The notes: generated by a model not told the origin, from the sequence alone. Numbered from the stretch's first letter, positions 1 through 8,591 are shown. The stretch is DNA of 64,000 nt from Agromyces aurantiacus (GCF_016907355.1 NZ_JAFBBW010000001.1:1736001-1800000); one strand, 5' to 3'. Program-made: numbers and translations.

Positions 1-22
1 GGTCGGGCTGCGCAAGGAATGA
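1..22 (+). CDS. 3' end of an upstream gene (partial)
   Basis: One frame stays open from the left edge and ends in TGA at 20-22, giving a tail VGLRKE. The stop overlaps the ATG of the next gene as ATGA, the coupling seen repeatedly elsewhere in this window, which is the only support for it being coding. Nothing can be said about its function. Confidence 0.35.
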
Positions 23-1032
23 GCGCACGATCGGATGGCGCCGGCCGCCGCGGCACGCCACGGGTGTCGGTCGCGCTCGGCACCCACAACGGCGCGCGCT
101 TCCTCGGCGAGCAGCTCGGCAGCATCCTCGCGCAGACCCACCCGGTCCGCGAGATCGTGCTGAGCGACGACGCGTCGACCGACGAGACGGTCGCCCTCGC
201 CGAACGGGCCGTCGACGCGCACCGCGCCGCGGGCGGCGACGTCGAGCTGCGGGTGCTCCGCAACCGTCCCGCGCTCGGCGTGACCGCGAACTTCGAGCAG
301 GCCCTGCGTGCATCGACCGGCGACCTCGTCGCGCTCGCCGACCAGGACGACGTGTGGCGTCCCGATCGCGTGGCGCGCGCGGTCGAGGCGTTCCGGTCGC
401 GCCCCGAGGTGCAGCTCGTGGCCTCCGACGCCGTCCTGGTCGACGCCGAGGGGGAGGACCTCGGCTCGACGCTCTTCGCGACCCTCGGCGTCGACGACGC
501 CCTCCGCCGCCGCATCGACGGGCCGGGCGCGTTCGACGAGCTGCTTCGGCGCAACCTGCTGACGGGCGCGACGATGATGGTGCGCCGCGAGCTCGTCGAC
601 CGCGCCGAGCCGTTCCCCGCGAGCTGGGTGCACGACGAGTGGCTCGCGGTGGTCGCCTCGGTCACCGGCGGGATCGCGGTGCTGCCCGATCGCCTCATCG
701 GGTACCGCCAGCACGGCGCGAACCAGATCGGGGTGACCGAGCTCGGCTGGTCCGGGCGTCTCGCGAAGCTGCGCGAACCTCGCGGCGTCCGCAACGCCAG
801 GCTGCTCGCGAGGGCGGGCGACCTCGCCGCGCGCCTGCCCGCGATCGCCCCCGACCCGTCCGTCGCCGAGCGCCTCGACGGCAAGCTCGATCACGAGCGC
901 GTGCGTTCCGGCCTTCCGCGCGCGCGGCTGCGCCGGGCGGCGCCGGTCCTCCGGGAGTGGCGCACGGGTCGGTACCGCAGCTACGGCCTCGGCGCGCAGG
1001 ACGTGCTGCGCGACCTCGTGCAGCCGTCCTGA
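19..1032 (+). CDS. Family 2 glycosyltransferase
   Basis: A 337-residue cytosolic GT-A fold glycosyltransferase. After a short basic leader the protein has the usual GT2 start (VSVALGTHNGARFLGEQLGSIL, about residues 16-37, split here as VSVALGTHNG then ARFLGEQLGS), the nucleotide-contacting LSDDASTDET near residue 50, and the metal-binding region LADQDDVWRPD near residue 108. This family moves a sugar from an NDP-sugar to a lipid-linked or polymer acceptor; the rhamnosyltransferase-like branch fits best. AAGGA directly precedes the ATG and the start overlaps a possible upstream stop, so it is probably an internal operon gene. It converges on the ligase genes with only 4 nt between the stops. 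The sugar and acceptor cannot be told from sequence. Confidence 0.88.
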   Translation: MSARSDGAGRRGTPRVSVALGTHNGARFLGEQLGSILAQTHPVREIVLSDDASTDETVALAERAVDAHRAAGGDVELRVLRNRPALGVTANFEQALRASTGDLVALADQDDVWRPDRVARAVEAFRSRPEVQLVASDAVLVDAEGEDLGSTLFATLGVDDALRRRIDGPGAFDELLRRNLLTGATMMVRRELVDRAEPFPASWVHDEWLAVVASVTGGIAVLPDRLIGYRQHGANQIGVTELGWSGRLAKLREPRGVRNARLLARAGDLAARLPAIAPDPSVAERLDGKLDHERVRSGLPRARLRRAAPVLREWRTGRYRSYGLGAQDVLRDLVQPS

Positions 1033-1036
1033 GGCG

Positions 1037-2302
1037 CTACGCCGGCAGGGGTGCCCGCGAGAGCGCGTCGCGCCAGCTCATGTCGCGTGCCGCCTTGACG
1101 GTGCACACGACGAGCAGCAGCCACCCGCCCTCGAGGAGCGCGAAGCTCTCGGCGAAGCTCGTGACGGCGAGTGCGACGAGGCACAGGGCGGGCCAGAGGT
1201 AGACGACGCTGCGCCGGCTCGAGGCGAGCAGCCACGAGCGCACGAGCGCGACGCCGACGAGCCCGATGAACAGCAGTGCGCCGATGACGCCGGCCTGGAA
1301 GTACACGTCGATGTACGCGCTCAACGCCGACGACAGGTCGCGCCCGACCGCGGCCTCGACCCAGACGTACGGGGCGGTCCCCGGCCAGCGGCCGACCCAG
1401 CCCCAGCCCTGCAGCGGGTTCGCGGCGAGGTAGCGCGACACCTCGCGCCAGACGTCGAGGCGCACCCCGAACTCGGCCCGGGCGTCGAGGAGCTCGATGA
1501 TCCTGATCCGGGTGAGCCAGCCGACGACGATCACGGCGACGCTCGCGACGAGCAGCGCGAGCTGCCACCGCCACCGCGTCTCTGCCGGCACCCGCCGCAG
1601 CCCGTAGAGCGCCGCCAGTGCGACGAGCGTCGCGCCGAGCGCGATCCACGTGGTCGGCGAGCCGGCCAGCGCGATGCAGAGCACCGCCAGCGCCACGGAA
1701 GCGATGGCGCGCCCGCGGAGGACGCTCCGCGTGCGCCACTCGACGATGAAGGTGATCAGGCCGAGCAGCGCGATGAAGCCCAGGAGGTTCCGGGATCCGA
1801 AGATGCCCTGGATCGGGCCGAACGAGGCGATGTCGCCCTGGATGCCGAGGAAGGCGATGGGCAGGTCGAGCAGCACGCCCGAGAGGATCTCGAGGCCGAT
1901 CGAGACCGCGAGCAGCACCCGGAGCACGTCCCCGAACGCGCGCACGATCTGGATGGTGTCGCGCATGAGGGCGATGTACACGCCGAGCACGCCGAAGGCG
2001 ACGAGGTAGCCGACGCCGAGCACGGTCAGGCCGGGCGTGTCGGTCCAGAGCACGGAGGCCGCGCACCATCCGACGAACACGAGGATGGTCAGCGGCAGGA
2101 TCCCGTACCACTCGACCGCGCGCCACCGCGCGACGAGCGAGAACCCGCAGAGCACGAGCAGCGTCAGGACGGCGGCGATGAGCCCGGGCCAGCCGATGAG
2201 CGCCCGGACGGCGTGCGTCGAGAAGGCGAGGCCGACCGAGATGAGCGTGAGCGACTGGGCGAGTCGCGCGGATCCGGCGAACTCGCGCAGCGCGCTCCTC
2301 AC
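1037..2302 (-). CDS. O-antigen ligase/polymerase family membrane protein
   Basis: A 421-residue integral membrane protein with about ten hydrophobic segments and a large extracytoplasmic loop before the last helices. The loop contains RLDVWREVSRYLAANPLQGWGWG-like sequence (seen as NPLQGWGWVGRW), typical of the Wzy/WaaL (PF04932) family that polymerises or ligates lipid-linked glycans outside the membrane. The start GTG at 2302 overlaps the stop of the upstream paralogue as GTGA, which decides the start. Together with that paralogue and the glycosyltransferase on the other strand it suggests cell-wall polysaccharide or teichoic/teichuronic polymer assembly. Whether it polymerises or ligates cannot be decided. 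Confidence 0.85.
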   Translation of the reverse strand: MRSALREFAGSARLAQSLTLISVGLAFSTHAVRALIGWPGLIAAVLTLLVLCGFSLVARWRAVEWYGILPLTILVFVGWCAASVLWTDTPGLTVLGVGYLVAFGVLGVYIALMRDTIQIVRAFGDVLRVLLAVSIGLEILSGVLLDLPIAFLGIQGDIASFGPIQGIFGSRNLLGFIALLGLITFIVEWRTRSVLRGRAIASVALAVLCIALAGSPTTWIALGATLVALAALYGLRRVPAETRWRWQLALLVASVAVIVVGWLTRIRIIELLDARAEFGVRLDVWREVSRYLAANPLQGWGWVGRWPGTAPYVWVEAAVGRDLSSALSAYIDVYFQAGVIGALLFIGLVGVALVRSWLLASSRRSVVYLWPALCLVALAVTSFAESFALLEGGWLLLVVCTVKAARDMSWRDALSRAPLPA

Positions 2303-3657
2303 CGAGGTGCCCCCGGCCGGATGAAGCGGCTCGGCAGGCGCGTCGGCGTGAGCGCGGGCAGCGGCTCGGGCGCCCACTGCCGCTGCTTGGTGCCCCACGC
2401 GATCGCGACGAGCAGGAACCAGCCCGACTCGATCAGGATCCGGCTCTCGGCGAGCGACTGCCCGATGAGCGCGACCAGCACGAGCAGGGGGATGAGCGAG
2501 GCGGCCGTGTACGCCACCGGCGTCCCGCGCTGGTCCATCGGCCGATCGATCGCGAGGAACCACGAGCGCCAGAGCGCGCCGATCACCATCGACGCGAACG
2601 CGGCGAGCCCGAGGATGCCGAGCTGGAGCCAGACGTCGAGCCACGCGTTGTGCGCCTGGAGGTACTCGACGCCCTTGCGGACCGCGAGCCCGTCGTACGG
2701 CTCGACCCAGGGCGCCCAGTAGCTCACCCATCCCCAGCCGAGCCAGGGCCGTTGGGCGGCGAGGTCGGTCACGGCCTGCCAGATGTCGAGCCGGCCGGTG
2801 AGGTCGTCGCTCTTGCCGAGCAGCGCGAGCAGGCTGTTCCAGCCGAATGCGAGCAGTGCCGCGGATGCCGCCAGCGCCGCGATCGCGGTGAGGTAGACGA
2901 CGCGGCGCCGCTCGGGGCCGACGCGCCGCGCCCACATGGCGAAGCCGAACGCGGCGAGCACGGCGACCCCCACGAGTGCCACGGTGGCGGACCGGGTGAG
3001 CGCGAGGACCACGCCCGCGACGACGAGCCATCCGATGCCCTGCGCCCGTCGCATGCCGCCGCTGGCCAGCAGCGCGGCGAAGAGGATCGCGGCGAGCAGC
3101 GCCGCCATAGCGAGCAGGTTGCGGTTCCCGACGATGCCCTCGATCGGGCCGCCGTCGAAGAGGAGCCCGCGCGACCAGAAGAACGCCGCCGGCACCTTCT
3201 CGTCGCCGTAGTCCACGAAGTTCGGCAGCACCGGTTCCCGCACGACGAGCGCGACCCAGAGCTCGAAGACGAGCGAGAGCGCGAGGAGCCACTTCAGCGC
3301 TCCGGTGACGGAACGCAGGAACCCGTGCCAGCCGAGGGAGAGCGCGAGCGAGACGGCGACGAAGGTCGTGACCAGGGTCAGCAGCACCGCGAGGGCCGTC
3401 GTGCCCGGGTAGTTCGACCAGACCGTGGAGAGCGCGGCGACGCCGAGGAACCAGATCGTCGACTTCGGCACGCGCCGCCACGCGAGCGCGGGCCGTGCGG
3501 CGAGCCAGATCCAGACGGCCGCCAGCACGGCGAGTGCGGCGACGGCGCCCCAGCCCCACCATCCGAGGAGGTTGCGCCAGAACTGCCCCGCGAAGGCGGT
3601 GAAGACGATGAACGTCGCGAGGGCGCCCTCCAGTGCGGGGCGCCGTCCGATGCTCAT
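2299..3657 (-). CDS. O-antigen ligase/polymerase family membrane protein (paralogue)
   Basis: A 452-residue multi-spanning membrane protein that resembles its downstream neighbour in length, topology and motifs (GIVGNRNLLAMAALLAAI; RLDIWQAVTDLAAQRPWLGWG; LQAHNAWLDVWLQLGILG). The HNAWLDVW segment is the characteristic O-antigen ligase/polymerase loop and carries the histidine that is missing in the paralogue (SAYIDVYFQAG). The pair probably arose by tandem duplication and may act on different acceptors. The ATG at 3657 is preceded by a -10-like TACCCT at 3670-3665, leaving only 7 nt, so the message is probably leaderless. It is coupled to the downstream gene by a 4-nt overlap. Confidence 0.87.
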   Translation of the reverse strand: MSIGRRPALEGALATFIVFTAFAGQFWRNLLGWWGWGAVAALAVLAAVWIWLAARPALAWRRVPKSTIWFLGVAALSTVWSNYPGTTALAVLLTLVTTFVAVSLALSLGWHGFLRSVTGALKWLLALSLVFELWVALVVREPVLPNFVDYGDEKVPAAFFWSRGLLFDGGPIEGIVGNRNLLAMAALLAAILFAALLASGGMRRAQGIGWLVVAGVVLALTRSATVALVGVAVLAAFGFAMWARRVGPERRRVVYLTAIAALAASAALLAFGWNSLLALLGKSDDLTGRLDIWQAVTDLAAQRPWLGWGWVSYWAPWVEPYDGLAVRKGVEYLQAHNAWLDVWLQLGILGLAAFASMVIGALWRSWFLAIDRPMDQRGTPVAYTAASLIPLLVLVALIGQSLAESRILIESGWFLLVAIAWGTKQRQWAPEPLPALTPTRLPSRFIRPGAPR

Positions 3658-3734
3658 GCGCACAAGGGTATCGCTCGCGGGGCCCGATCCCGGCGGCACC
3701 GGTTCGGCCCGCGCGCAGGGCGGGCCGCCGGCCG

Positions 3735-4913
3735 TCAGACGAACGCCGCCCGGCCGGTGATCGCCCGGCCCACGATCAGCGTGTTCATCTCGCGCGTGCC
3801 CTCGTAGGAGTACAGCGCCTCGGCGTCGGCGAAGAAGCGGGCGACCTCGTAGTCGAGCACGATGCCGTTGCCCCCGCACGCCTCGCGCGCCCATGCGACG
3901 GTCTCGCGCATCGCGGTGGTGGCGTACGCCTTGGCGAGCGCGGAGTGCTCGTCGCGCAGCTCGCCGCGCCCCTGCATCTCGGAGACGCGCGCGACCATGC
4001 CGAGCGACGCGGTGATGTTGCCCAGGCACTTCACGAGGAGGTCCTGGACGAGCTGGTGCGAGGCGATCGGCTTGCCGAACTGCTCGCGCTGCGTCGCGTA
4101 CCGGACGGCCGCCTCGTAGGCGCCGATGGCGGTGCCGACGGCGCTCCAGGCGACCTCGGCGCGCGTCTGGCGGAGCACCGCGGCGGTCGCACGGAACGAG
4201 TCGGCGTGCTGCAGTCGGAGCGACTCCGGCACGGCCACGTCGGTGAGGGTGATGTCGGCGTTCTGCACCATCCGCAGGCTGATCTTGCCCTCGATCTTCG
4301 TGGCGGCGTAGCCCCGGGTCGAGGTCGGCACGATGAACCCCTTGACCTGGCCGTCGGCCTCGTCCTTGGCCCAGACGATCGTGACGTCGGAGAAGGTCGC
4401 GTTGCCGATCCAGCGCTTGCGGCCGTTGAGGATCCAGGTGTCGCCCTCGCGGCGCGCGGTCGTGCGCAGCCCGCGCGCGGAGTCGGAGCCCGAGAGCGGC
4501 TCGGTGAGCCCGAACGCCCCGATGACCTCGCCAGAGGCCATCCGCGGGAGCCACTCCCGTCGCTGCTCGGCCGAGCCGGCTGTGGCGATCGATCCCATCG
4601 CGAGTCCGTTCTGGACCCCCACGAAGGTGCCGACCGAGGCGTCGACGCGCGCGAGCTCGAGGGCGACGAACCCGCGGAAGACCGGGGAGTTCTCGAACGG
4701 CGCCGTCTCGTCCCAGGCGTACGAGAGCACGCCGAGCTCGGCCAGCGGCCGGACGACCTGCATGGGGAACTCGGCACGCTCCCAGTAGCCGTTGACGATG
4801 GGCCGGACCTCGCGCTCGAGCCAATCGCGAAGCGCCGCGAGCGCGTCCCGCTCGGGCTCGGTCAGCAGGGACGCGTACGAGTAGAAGTCGCTGGCGAGCG
4901 GCTCGAAGGGCAT
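3735..4913 (-). CDS. Acyl-CoA dehydrogenase (glutaryl-CoA dehydrogenase-like)
   Basis: A 392-residue FAD-dependent acyl-CoA dehydrogenase of normal family length. It shows FGLTEPLSGSDSARGL (flavin/substrate loop, near residue 135), RKRWIGNATFSDVTIVWA (middle beta domain), and the C-terminal helical domain with QREQFGKPIASHQLVQDLL and EACGGNGIVLDYEVARFFAD. The tail YEGTREMNTLIVGRAITG contains the glutamate that serves as catalytic base in the glutaryl-CoA/ACOX4-like branch. The ATG at 4913 was chosen because GAGGAG lies just upstream; longer in-frame starts would run into the manA promoter. It stands alone between unrelated sugar genes, so its substrate (glutaryl-CoA or a short acyl-CoA) is open. 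Confidence 0.9.
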   Translation of the reverse strand: MPFEPLASDFYSYASLLTEPERDALAALRDWLEREVRPIVNGYWERAEFPMQVVRPLAELGVLSYAWDETAPFENSPVFRGFVALELARVDASVGTFVGVQNGLAMGSIATAGSAEQRREWLPRMASGEVIGAFGLTEPLSGSDSARGLRTTARREGDTWILNGRKRWIGNATFSDVTIVWAKDEADGQVKGFIVPTSTRGYAATKIEGKISLRMVQNADITLTDVAVPESLRLQHADSFRATAAVLRQTRAEVAWSAVGTAIGAYEAAVRYATQREQFGKPIASHQLVQDLLVKCLGNITASLGMVARVSEMQGRGELRDEHSALAKAYATTAMRETVAWAREACGGNGIVLDYEVARFFADAEALYSYEGTREMNTLIVGRAITGRAAFV

Positions 4914-4982
4914 GTCGGCTCCTCTGTCGTCGAAGGTCGCCCCGAGCGTAGGCACGACCCCGGCCGTGACCGCAGCCGTTGG

Positions 4983-5008
4983 TAGTCTGCCGCCAAACCC
5001 CGAAAGGA
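4983..5008 (+). promoter_or_regulatory. manA promoter -10 and ribosome binding site
   Basis: TAGTCT at 4983-4988 is a good actinobacterial -10 box and GAAAGGA at 5002-5008 is the ribosome binding site 11 nt before the ATG. No convincing -35 is visible. The same TAGTCT hexamer recurs at 7262, 14007 and 43011. Confidence 0.5.
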
Positions 5009-5019
5009 CACTGCCCCGC

Positions 5020-6264
5020 ATGTTTGTCGCGATCCGCAATGCACCTCGAGACTATGCGTGGGGTTCCCACACCGCGATCGCCGAGTTCCGCGGCGTGCCG
5101 GCCAGCGGGGCGCCCGAGGCCGAGCTGTGGCTCGGCGCGCACGCCGGGTCGCCCGCGCAGGTGGTCGAGCCGGAGCGCGCCGGTGCCGCCGACCTCGCCG
5201 AACTGATCGCGGCGAACCCCGCGCTCGTGCTGAGTGCCGGGCAGGCGCGCGAGGGCGCCCGGCTGCCGTTCCTCCTCAAGGTGCTCGCCGCCGCCCGGCC
5301 CCTCTCGCTCCAGGCGCACCCGACGCCCGAGCAGGCGCGCGCCGGCTTCGCCCGCGAAGAGGCCGAGGGCGTGCCGATCGACGCGTTCGACCGCAACTAC
5401 AAGGACCCCTACGCGAAGCCCGAGCTCATCGTCGCGGTGAGCGAGCGGTTCGAGGCGCTCTCCGGGTTCCGCCCGCTCGACGAGGTCCGCGGGGTGCTGG
5501 CGACGCTGCGGGCGGCGGATGCCGCGTCCGACGAGCCGCAGCCCGGTGCGATCGACCTGCTCGCCGCGCGCCTCGAGGGCCCCGACCCGCTCCGCGAGAG
5601 CGTCGCGTGGCTCCTCCAGGACGGTCGCGGGGGCGACACGGGCGAGGCCGCATGGCTGGTCGAGCGCGTGACCGCGCTCGCGGGGTCGGAGCTCGCGCTG
5701 ACCTCTCCGTACGCGGCGTCGTTCCGCACGGTCGCCGAGCTCGCGGCGGAGTACCCGGGGGATCCGGGGATCGTCATCTCGCTGCTGCTGAACCGCGTGA
5801 CGCTCCGGCGCGGCGAGGCGCTCTTCCTCGACGCGGGCAACGTGCACGCCTACCTGTCGGGCCTCGGCATCGAGCTCATGGCCGCGAGCGACAACGTGCT
5901 GCGCGGCGGCCTGACGCCCAAGCACATCGACATCCCCGAGCTGCTCGAGGTGCTCGACTTCACGCCGATCGCGCCGCCGCGACTGCCGGCCGTGCAGGTC
6001 TCGCCCGGCGTGGTCGAGTACCGCCCGAGCGTGCCCGACTTCACGCTCTTCCGGGTCGAGACCGCGACCGACGGGGCGTCGCTCGCGATCTCGGGGCCTG
6101 CGATCCTGCTCGCGGAGGCCGGTCCGGTCGAGGTGACGGGTCGCTCGGGATCGACCCGGATCGAACGCGGCGACGCCGTCTTCGTCACGCCCGACGAGCA
6201 GCGCCTCGCGATCCGAGGCGAGGGCGTCGCGTGGGTCGCGACGACGCCGGCTCAGCCGGCCTGA
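5020..6264 (+). CDS. manA: Mannose-6-phosphate isomerase, class I
   Basis: A 414-residue zinc enzyme that interconverts fructose 6-phosphate and mannose 6-phosphate in the cytosol, feeding GDP-mannose synthesis together with manB downstream. YAWGS lies near residue 12. The zinc ligands are seen in QAHP (98-101), KPE (133-135) and GNVHAYL (about 270). ATG at 5020 has GAAAGGA upstream; the longer frame that begins at 4912 crosses the promoter and is rejected. The last 13 nt overlap the convergent regulator gene. In mycobacteria manA is in the same neighbourhood as manB and whiB2, which supports the call. Confidence 0.95.
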   Translation: MFVAIRNAPRDYAWGSHTAIAEFRGVPASGAPEAELWLGAHAGSPAQVVEPERAGAADLAELIAANPALVLSAGQAREGARLPFLLKVLAAARPLSLQAHPTPEQARAGFAREEAEGVPIDAFDRNYKDPYAKPELIVAVSERFEALSGFRPLDEVRGVLATLRAADAASDEPQPGAIDLLAARLEGPDPLRESVAWLLQDGRGGDTGEAAWLVERVTALAGSELALTSPYAASFRTVAELAAEYPGDPGIVISLLLNRVTLRRGEALFLDAGNVHAYLSGLGIELMAASDNVLRGGLTPKHIDIPELLEVLDFTPIAPPRLPAVQVSPGVVEYRPSVPDFTLFRVETATDGASLAISGPAILLAEAGPVEVTGRSGSTRIERGDAVFVTPDEQRLAIRGEGVAWVATTPAQPA

Positions 6265-7208
6265 CGCATCCCGAACACCCGGCGGTACTGCGTCGGGGTG
6301 GTCTGCAGCACCTTGACGAAGTGGTGGCGCATGACCGCGGCGGCGCCGAAGCCGGTCTCGCGCGCGATCTCCTCGAGCGTCAGGTCGGTCTCCTCGAGCA
6401 GCTGCTGGGCGCGCAGCAGCCGCTGGCGGTTGAGCCACGCGTTGGGCGTCGTACCGGTCTCGGCGCGGAACTTGCGTGCGAACGTGCGCGGCGACATGAG
6501 CGCCTTGCGCGCGAGCCGGTCGACCGTCAGGTCCTCGTCGAGGTGCTCGAGCATCCAGTCGAGCACCTCGGCGAACGAGTCGCTGCGGCACTCGACGACG
6601 GGCGTCTGGATGAACTGCGACTGGCCGCCGTCGCGCTGCGGGGGGACGACCATGCGGCGGGCGACGATGTTCGCGGCACCCGCGCCGAGCTCGGTGCGCA
6701 CGATGTGCAGTGCGGCATCGATGCCGGCCGCCGTGCCGGCTCCGGTGACGACCTTGCCGTCCTGCACGAAGAGCACGTCGGGGTCGACGTCGGTGTCGGG
6801 GAACATCTCGGCCATGCGGTCGGTGTACATCCAGTGCGTGGTGGCACGGCGGCCGTCGAGCACGCCCGCGCGGCCCAGGGTGAAGGCCCCCGAGCAGACG
6901 CTCAGCACCCAGGCGCCCCGGTCGACGGCCTCGCGGATGACGCGGAGCACCTCGGGGTGGGCGGGCTCGTCGATGAGCGAGGCGGGCACGGCGACGAGGT
7001 CGGCGGTCTCGGCGGCCGCGAGGCCCTCGTGCACGACGATGTCGAAGCCGAGCTTGGTCGGGATGGCGCCCGGCTCGGCCGCCACGACGTGGAAGTCGAA
7101 CGTCGGCCCGCCGTGCTCGGCGCGGTCGATGCCGAAGACCTCGCAGATGACGCCGAACTCGAACGGCGCCATCTGCGGCACGGCGATGCAGGCGATGGTC
7201 TGGAGCAT
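6252..7208 (-). CDS. GlxA/AdpA-family transcriptional regulator (DJ-1/PfpI plus AraC HTH)
   Basis: A 318-residue regulator. Residues 1-190 form a DJ-1/PfpI-like domain with the nucleophile-elbow sequence WVLSVCSGAFTLGRAG. Residues about 215-312 are an AraC double helix-turn-helix (LDEDLTVDRLARKALMSPRTFARKFRAETG, then LEEIARETGFGAAAVMRHHF; each part under 20 residues: LTVDRLARKALMSPRTF, LEEIARETGF). This architecture is that of Streptomyces AdpA and GlxA-type regulators, which bind DNA; the PfpI part is usually a dimerisation or sensing module rather than an enzyme. It is transcribed divergently from a 49-residue membrane protein, and three TGGCAGGAAT-like sites lie between them, suggesting autoregulation. 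The 3' end overlaps manA by 13 nt. Confidence 0.92.
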   Translation of the reverse strand: MLQTIACIAVPQMAPFEFGVICEVFGIDRAEHGGPTFDFHVVAAEPGAIPTKLGFDIVVHEGLAAAETADLVAVPASLIDEPAHPEVLRVIREAVDRGAWVLSVCSGAFTLGRAGVLDGRRATTHWMYTDRMAEMFPDTDVDPDVLFVQDGKVVTGAGTAAGIDAALHIVRTELGAGAANIVARRMVVPPQRDGGQSQFIQTPVVECRSDSFAEVLDWMLEHLDEDLTVDRLARKALMSPRTFARKFRAETGTTPNAWLNRQRLLRAQQLLEETDLTLEEIARETGFGAAAVMRHHFVKVLQTTPTQYRRVFGMRQAG

Positions 7209-7236
7209 CGAGGCCTCCCGGGTTGCGGCGACACGC

Positions 7237-7309
7237 TGGCAGGAATGTGTCGATCCATGGCTAGTCTGCCACTATCGGCAGGATATCGCAAGGAGGAGAA
7301 TTCCTGCCA
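7237..7309. promoter_or_regulatory. Candidate AdpA-like operator sites between divergent genes
   Basis: TGGCAGGAAT at 7237-7246 is repeated as CGGCAGGATA at 7276-7285 and as the exact inverted copy ATTCCTGCCA at 7300-7309. The Streptomyces AdpA consensus is TGGCSNGWWY; the first and third copies match at every position but S. A TAGTCT -10 box for the + strand gene lies between them at 7262-7267. The adjacent regulator is the natural candidate binder; this is inference. Confidence 0.5.
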
Positions 7310-7458
7310 TGGACACCATCGTGCTGCTGATCATCGCCGGCCTGGCCGTGTGGGGCGTCGTCGCGACGCTGCTCCGGCTCGACACCGACGGCTACGGCCG
7401 TCCCGAGATCCGCGACCGCAATCGCCACGTCGAGCGGATGCCGCTGCGCCGGGCCTGA
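7309..7458 (+). CDS. Small single-span membrane protein, unknown function
   Basis: A 49-residue protein with one N-terminal transmembrane helix (IVLLIIAGLAVWGVVATLL, about residues 4-22) followed by a charged, arginine-rich cytoplasmic tail. The gene has the strongest ribosome binding site nearby (AAGGAGGAG at 7290-7298, 10 nt before the ATG) and its own TAGTCT -10 box, which makes it a convincing small gene. It is divergent from the AdpA-like regulator and shares its putative operator region, so it may be a target. No family is recognised. Confidence 0.7.
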   Translation: MDTIVLLIIAGLAVWGVVATLLRLDTDGYGRPEIRDRNRHVERMPLRRA

Positions 7459-7540
7459 CCGCGTCATCCGACGGGCCCGACCCGTGCCCGCCCGCTAGCA
7501 TCGTCCCGACGCCGGACGCACCGGCGGCGGAAGGCGGAGC

Positions 7541-8509
7541 ATGAGCTGGCTGGTCACCGGGGGAGCCGGATACATCGGGTCCCACGTCGTGCGGGCGTTC
7601 CGCGCGCAGGGCATCGACACCGTCGTCGTCGACGACCTCTCGTCGGGCCGGCGGGCGTTCGTGCCCGAGGGCGTCCCCTTCGTGGAGGGCTCGATCCTCG
7701 ACGGCTCGCTGCTCGAACGGGCCATGGCCGAGCACGACGTGGTCGGCGTGGTGCACCTGGCCGGCTTCAAGTACGCGGGCGTCTCGGTGCAGCGGCCCCT
7801 GCACACCTACCAGCAGAACGTGACCGGCACCGCGACGCTGCTCGGCGCGATGGAGGCGACGCGCGTGGACCGCATCGTCTTCTCCTCGAGCGCGGCGGTC
7901 TACGGCACGCCCGACGTCGACCTCGTCACCGAGGACACGCCCAAGCACCCCGAGTCGCCCTACGGCGAGTCGAAGCTCATCGGCGAATGGCTGCTCGCCG
8001 ACCAGGGCCGCGCGACCGGCCTGCGGCACACGTCGCTGCGCTACTTCAACGTGGTCGGCTCCGGCACCGACGAGGTGTTCGACCCGAGTCCCCACAACCT
8101 GTTCCCGCTCGTGTTCGACGCGCTCCTGGCCGGGCGCACACCGCGCATCAACGGCGTCGACTACCCGACGCCCGACGGCACGTGCGTCCGCGACTACATC
8201 CACGTCGCCGACCTCGCCGACGCGCACGTCGCGGCGGCCCGGCGCCTCGATGCGGCGGAGCCGCTCGAGGCCGTGTACAACCTGGGCTCGGGCGACGGCG
8301 TCTCCGTCGGCGAGATCATGCGCGAGGTGGCCGAGGTCACGGGCATCGACTTCCGGCCCGAGCACGGTCCCCGGCGCGAGGGCGATCCGGCCCGCATCGT
8401 CGCGTCGGGCGAGCTCGCGGCGCGCGACCTCGACTGGCGCATGCGCCACAGCCTGTCCGAGATGGTCGCCAGCGCCTGGGCCGCCCGCCGCGCGGCATCC
8501 GGCGACTGA
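7541..8509 (+). CDS. galE: UDP-glucose 4-epimerase
   Basis: A 322-residue extended short-chain dehydrogenase/reductase. The Rossmann NAD loop GGAGYIGS lies at residues 7-14, VVDDLSSG near 28, the serine segment VFSSSAAVYG near 115, and the catalytic YxxxK is Y141-x3-K145. RDYIHVADLADAHV near 210 is typical of GalE. It interconverts UDP-glucose and UDP-galactose, supplying galactosyl residues for surface polymers. A TAGCAT -10 box (7496-7501) and GGAAGGCGGAG just before the ATG support this start. A UDP-sugar epimerase of different specificity cannot be excluded. Confidence 0.92.
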   Translation: MSWLVTGGAGYIGSHVVRAFRAQGIDTVVVDDLSSGRRAFVPEGVPFVEGSILDGSLLERAMAEHDVVGVVHLAGFKYAGVSVQRPLHTYQQNVTGTATLLGAMEATRVDRIVFSSSAAVYGTPDVDLVTEDTPKHPESPYGESKLIGEWLLADQGRATGLRHTSLRYFNVVGSGTDEVFDPSPHNLFPLVFDALLAGRTPRINGVDYPTPDGTCVRDYIHVADLADAHVAAARRLDAAEPLEAVYNLGSGDGVSVGEIMREVAEVTGIDFRPEHGPRREGDPARIVASGELAARDLDWRMRHSLSEMVASAWAARRAASGD

Positions 8510-8522
8510 GCGTCACGAGTGG

Positions 8523-8541
8523 GACACGCCGCCAGCGTGTC
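8523..8541 (+). terminator. Short hairpin after galE
   Basis: GACACGC at 8523-8529 pairs with GCGTGTC at 8535-8541 around a 5-nt loop, 14 nt after the galE stop. No T-tract follows. The stem is short, so this is a weak terminator candidate; the paired GACAC words also resemble WhiA sites. Confidence 0.3.
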
Positions 8542-8591
8542 GCGCGCGCGCCGAAGCCTCGACGGCGTATTGAGGGTTTACGATTCGCGAC

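Noticed and set aside
2650..3807. Long open frames opposite to or overlapping the real genes (here a 385-codon frame opposite the ligase and dehydrogenase genes)
   Set aside because: High GC keeps opposite-strand and shifted frames open. These translations are rich in Arg, Pro and Glu, lack domains and overlap well-supported genes. The same applies throughout the core region.
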